Shown: one piece after another, positions 5,571-7,369 of the stretch | How the letters are laid out: each line of letters begins with the position of its first letter | How positions within the stretch are numbered: the stretch's first letter is position 1 | Origin: Clostridia bacterium | GTDB lineage: Bacteria > Bacillota > Clostridia > Monoglobales > Monoglobaceae | Assembly (NCBI GenBank): GCA_017625185.1 | Contig: JAGALN010000133.1 | Location: 1-7,369 of the forward strand | Direction of reading: 5' to 3' | Length of the DNA: 7,369 bases | Made by a program: the position numbers and the translations under genes | The notes under the pieces: generated by a model | Database searches by the model: none | The model's input: only the letters and a program-made list of their open reading frames with translations | What the model was told of the DNA's origin: nothing

Positions 5571-6446
5571 ATGTTAAAAAGTATGACCGGGTTTGGCCGG
5601 TGTGAGGAAGTCATTGAGGGATTTTCGGTACAGGTACAGATTAAGTCGGTGAACCATCGCTACAGTGACTTTACCATCAAGACTCCCAGAAGATACAGTT
5701 TTTTAGAAGAGCATCTTCGTGCTCTTGCCATGACCTCCATTGCAAGAGGCAAGGTGGAGGTTCTGCTGAGTCTGGAACGGGAGGATGCTGGAGACACCAG
5801 CATCGCCCTGGACAAGCCGGTGGCAGAGGGATATCTAAATGCCTTACGAGAACTTGACGAATACGGCTTGAAGGATGATTTGACCATGTCCTCCATGATT
5901 GGGCTTCATGATATTTTCCGTGTGAAGCAGGAGGAACTGGATGAGGAATTGCTCATCCGTATTGTGACGGAGGTGTTCCGGAAAGCACTTGCTGAGTTTA
6001 TAGAGATGCGAAAGGCTGAGGGTGCCCGTCTGGAGGAAAATCTCCGGCAGCACTTGGCGGCACTCCTTGACGAGGTTTCTCAAATCGAGGAAAAGTCCCC
6101 GGCGTCGGTGGAGGCCTATCGAGAGCGGCTTCGTAACAGAATCCAGGAGGTTCTTGCGGACAAGCAGGTTGACGAAAGCCGTATTTTGACCGAGGCGGCA
6201 ATCTTCGCGGATAAGGTTGCGGTAGATGAAGAAACGGTACGGCTCCGGAGTCATGAAAAGGCATTTTCTGCCGCTATGAAAACTGATCAACCAATCGGGA
6301 AGAAACTGGATTTTATTGTGCAGGAAATGAACCGGGAATCCAATACCATTGGTTCTAAGTGTAACGATATTGCCGTTGCCGAGCATGTGGTGGAATTAAA
6401 GTCCATCATCGAAAAGATTCGGGAACAGATTCAAAATATCGAGTAA
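5571..6446 (+). CDS. yicC: YicC/YloC family endoribonuclease
   Basis: 291 residues, the usual length for B. subtilis YloC / E. coli YicC. Characterised members are metal-dependent endoribonucleases acting in RNA turnover. The N-terminal YicC_N domain begins [10 protein letters not shown] (1-10) and includes SVNHRYSDF (26-34). The middle is a charged helical linker (about 120-205). The C-terminal DUF1732 domain (about 208-291) contains [17 protein letters not shown] (212-228) and [17 protein letters not shown] (247-263), the conserved family block. The ATG at 5571 is chosen over the upstream ATG at 5544 because AAAGAGGG ends 7 nt before it and the family begins at this methionine (MIxSMTGFG-like). 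It is the first gene of the operon and is followed 22 bp later by remA, the same order as B. subtilis yloC-remA-gmk-rpoZ. Confidence 0.95.
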   Translation: MLKSMTGFGRCEEVIEGFSVQVQIKSVNHRYSDFTIKTPRRYSFLEEHLRALAMTSIARGKVEVLLSLEREDAGDTSIALDKPVAEGYLNALRELDEYGLKDDLTMSSMIGLHDIFRVKQEELDEELLIRIVTEVFRKALAEFIEMRKAEGARLEENLRQHLAALLDEVSQIEEKSPASVEAYRERLRNRIQEVLADKQVDESRILTEAAIFADKVAVDEETVRLRSHEKAFSAAMKTDQPIGKKLDFIVQEMNRESNTIGSKCNDIAVAEHVVELKSIIEKIREQIQNIE

Positions 6447-6468
6447 GAGCAATTCCGGAGGTCATAGT

Positions 6469-6747
6469 ATGAAATTAATTAATGTAGGCTTCAGCAACAT
6501 TGTATCAGGAGACAGAGTGGTTGCTATTGTCAGTCCCGATTCGGCACCCATTAAAAGAATTGTGCAGGAGTCCAAGGAAAAAGGACTTTTGATTGACGCC
6601 ACCTGTGGACGAAGGACCCGTTCTGTTATCATCACCGACAGTGACCATGTGATTTTATCGGCAATCCAGACCGAAACCATTGCCGGACGTGCAGAACCCA
6701 AGGACGACGATGTGAGAGAGGAACTGGTAGAGGAAGATGAAGAATAA
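6469..6747 (+). CDS. remA: RemA/DUF370 DNA-binding regulator
   Basis: 92 residues. The first ~74 match the RemA (DUF370) family closely: [20 protein letters not shown] (4-23), [10 protein letters not shown] (25-34), [20 protein letters not shown] (40-59) and [15 protein letters not shown] (60-74). In B. subtilis RemA activates extracellular-matrix operons and osmoprotection genes, binding DNA as a ring-like oligomer; the arginine cluster R48/R49/R51 falls in the conserved basic patch linked to DNA binding. The tail (78-92) is strikingly acidic, with 10 Asp/Glu in 15 residues. A strong GGAGG (6457-6461) lies 7 nt before the ATG. The last 11 bp overlap the gmk start. In an organism with no known matrix operon its targets are unknown; the family call itself is secure. 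Confidence 0.93.
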   Translation: MKLINVGFSNIVSGDRVVAIVSPDSAPIKRIVQESKEKGLLIDATCGRRTRSVIITDSDHVILSAIQTETIAGRAEPKDDDVREELVEEDEE

Positions 6748-7306
6748 AGGAAAACTGATTGTCATTTCCGGGCCCTCCGGTGTGGGAAAAGGAACCATTT
6801 GCAGACAGCTTCTTGAGGAATGTGAGGACCTTGTCCTTTCGGTTTCCGCCACCACCAGGGCACCCCGGGTTGAAGATAAAGAGGGCGTAACCTACTACTT
6901 CAAAAACCGGGAGGAGTTTGAACAGATGATTGCCCGGGGTGATTTTCTGGAATGGGCAATCTACAACAATAACTATTACGGCACTCCCTGCCTGCCGGTG
7001 GAGGAAAAGTTGAATCAGGGCATGAATGTTCTTTTGGAAATTGATGTCCAGGGTGCCTTACATGTGAAAAAGAATTTTCCGGAGGGTGTTTATATTTTCA
7101 TTGCACCGCCGGATACGGAAACGTTATACTCCCGCCTGAGAGGGCGTGGCACCGAAAACCCGGAGGAAATTGCTCGTCGGGTAGATGCCGCAACCCTGGA
7201 GCTTTCCAAGCAGAACGAGTACGACTATATTGTCATCAATGATGTTTTGCAGCAGGCGGTAGAAGATGTGAAAGAGATTATCAAAGGGAGGAGTGAAAGA
7301 ATATGA
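6737..7306 (+). CDS. gmk: Guanylate kinase
   Basis: 189 residues, a typical length. Phosphorylates GMP to GDP with ATP, an essential step of guanine nucleotide supply in the cytoplasm. P-loop GPSGVGKGT (12-20). GMP-binding region [19 protein letters not shown] (37-55) with conserved Arg41 and Arg44. Further conserved parts: EIDVQGA (101-107), lid [16 protein letters not shown] (133-148), and the C-terminal YDYIVINDV (162-170). The ATG at 6737 lies within the remA tail, overlapping it by 11 bp. An in-frame stop at 6728-6730 rules out an earlier start, so translation is probably coupled to remA; the only ribosome-binding sequence is a GAGG 3 nt upstream. The TGA overlaps the rpoZ ATG. Confidence 0.97.
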   Translation: MKNKGKLIVISGPSGVGKGTICRQLLEECEDLVLSVSATTRAPRVEDKEGVTYYFKNREEFEQMIARGDFLEWAIYNNNYYGTPCLPVEEKLNQGMNVLLEIDVQGALHVKKNFPEGVYIFIAPPDTETLYSRLRGRGTENPEEIARRVDAATLELSKQNEYDYIVINDVLQQAVEDVKEIIKGRSERI

Positions 7307-7369
7307 TGATTTACCCACCGATTGCAAAACTGGTTGAAAAGACCGGCAGCCGGTATACTCTGGTTATTG
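7303..7369 (+). CDS. rpoZ: RNA polymerase omega subunit, 5' part only
   Basis: 22 codons are visible before the window ends. The sequence [20 protein letters not shown] matches the opening of Bacillota omega subunits (pattern of YPPI, a helix, then SRYTLV). Omega assists assembly and stability of RNA polymerase by embracing the beta' subunit. The start is the first of two adjacent ATGs (7303), overlapping the gmk TGA as ATGA; AGGAG (7289-7293) lies 9 nt upstream. The position directly after gmk is the conserved place for rpoZ. Confidence 0.9.
   Translation, partial: MMIYPPIAKLVEKTGSRYTLVI

Noticed and set aside
5844..6386. 180-codon open frame on the minus strand
   Set aside because: Antisense to the conserved YicC domains; its sequence is just the complement of those codons and shows no recognisable motif.
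1..7369. CRISPR array, insertion sequence, prophage, toxin-antitoxin or defence system
   Set aside because: No spaced repeats of the right length, no transposase or terminal inverted repeats, and all large frames are assigned to core or envelope genes. The HD protein alone is not enough to call a defence system.

Overview
The window reads as chromosomal DNA of a Gram-positive anaerobe of the Bacillota, most likely class Clostridia. The main evidence is the gene order yicC/yloC - remA - gmk - rpoZ at the right end, which is the Bacillota arrangement; remA (DUF370) is not found in this position in enterics. Strong purine-rich ribosome binding sites, frequent TTG/GTG starts and a SpoVB-family flippase agree with this. 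I cannot name a genus. I see no mobile element, phage gene, CRISPR array, tRNA or rRNA.

Left part (1-2824, minus strand): two cell-envelope genes. A SpoVB/MurJ-family lipid-linked sugar flippase runs off the left edge (only its first ~462 residues are visible) and has its own promoter and a TTG start. Upstream of it, in the same direction, is a membrane-bound processive-type family 2 glycosyltransferase, followed by a clear intrinsic terminator, so the two genes are probably separate transcription units.

Middle (2825-3140): a 316-bp AT-rich divergent intergenic region. It holds five A/T-rich 11-bp units in exact tandem phase (three of them strongly alike), a terminator-like hairpin in the glycosyltransferase leader, and a candidate extended -10 promoter for the rightward genes.

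Centre right (3141-5487, plus strand): a two-module HD-domain protein related to YfbR-type 5'-deoxynucleotidases, whose N-terminal module appears to be a decayed duplicate of the C-terminal one. Next come a 114-residue membrane-anchored protein that looks like only the first third of a GT-A glycosyltransferase, and then truA (tRNA pseudouridine synthase). The small gene and truA are 12 bp apart and probably cotranscribed.

Right end (5488-7369, plus strand): a well-formed sigma-A-type promoter with an inverted repeat across its -35/spacer drives yicC (endoribonuclease), remA (DNA-binding regulator), gmk (guanylate kinase) and the start of rpoZ (RNA polymerase omega). The genes are tightly packed: remA/gmk overlap by 11 bp and gmk/rpoZ by 4 bp. 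This is a housekeeping operon. The points most worth a second look are the phased repeat array, the duplicated HD protein and the mini-glycosyltransferase. One speculative link is that the RemA encoded here belongs to a family that activates matrix-polysaccharide genes through repeated sites, and such an array lies in front of the glycosyltransferase.
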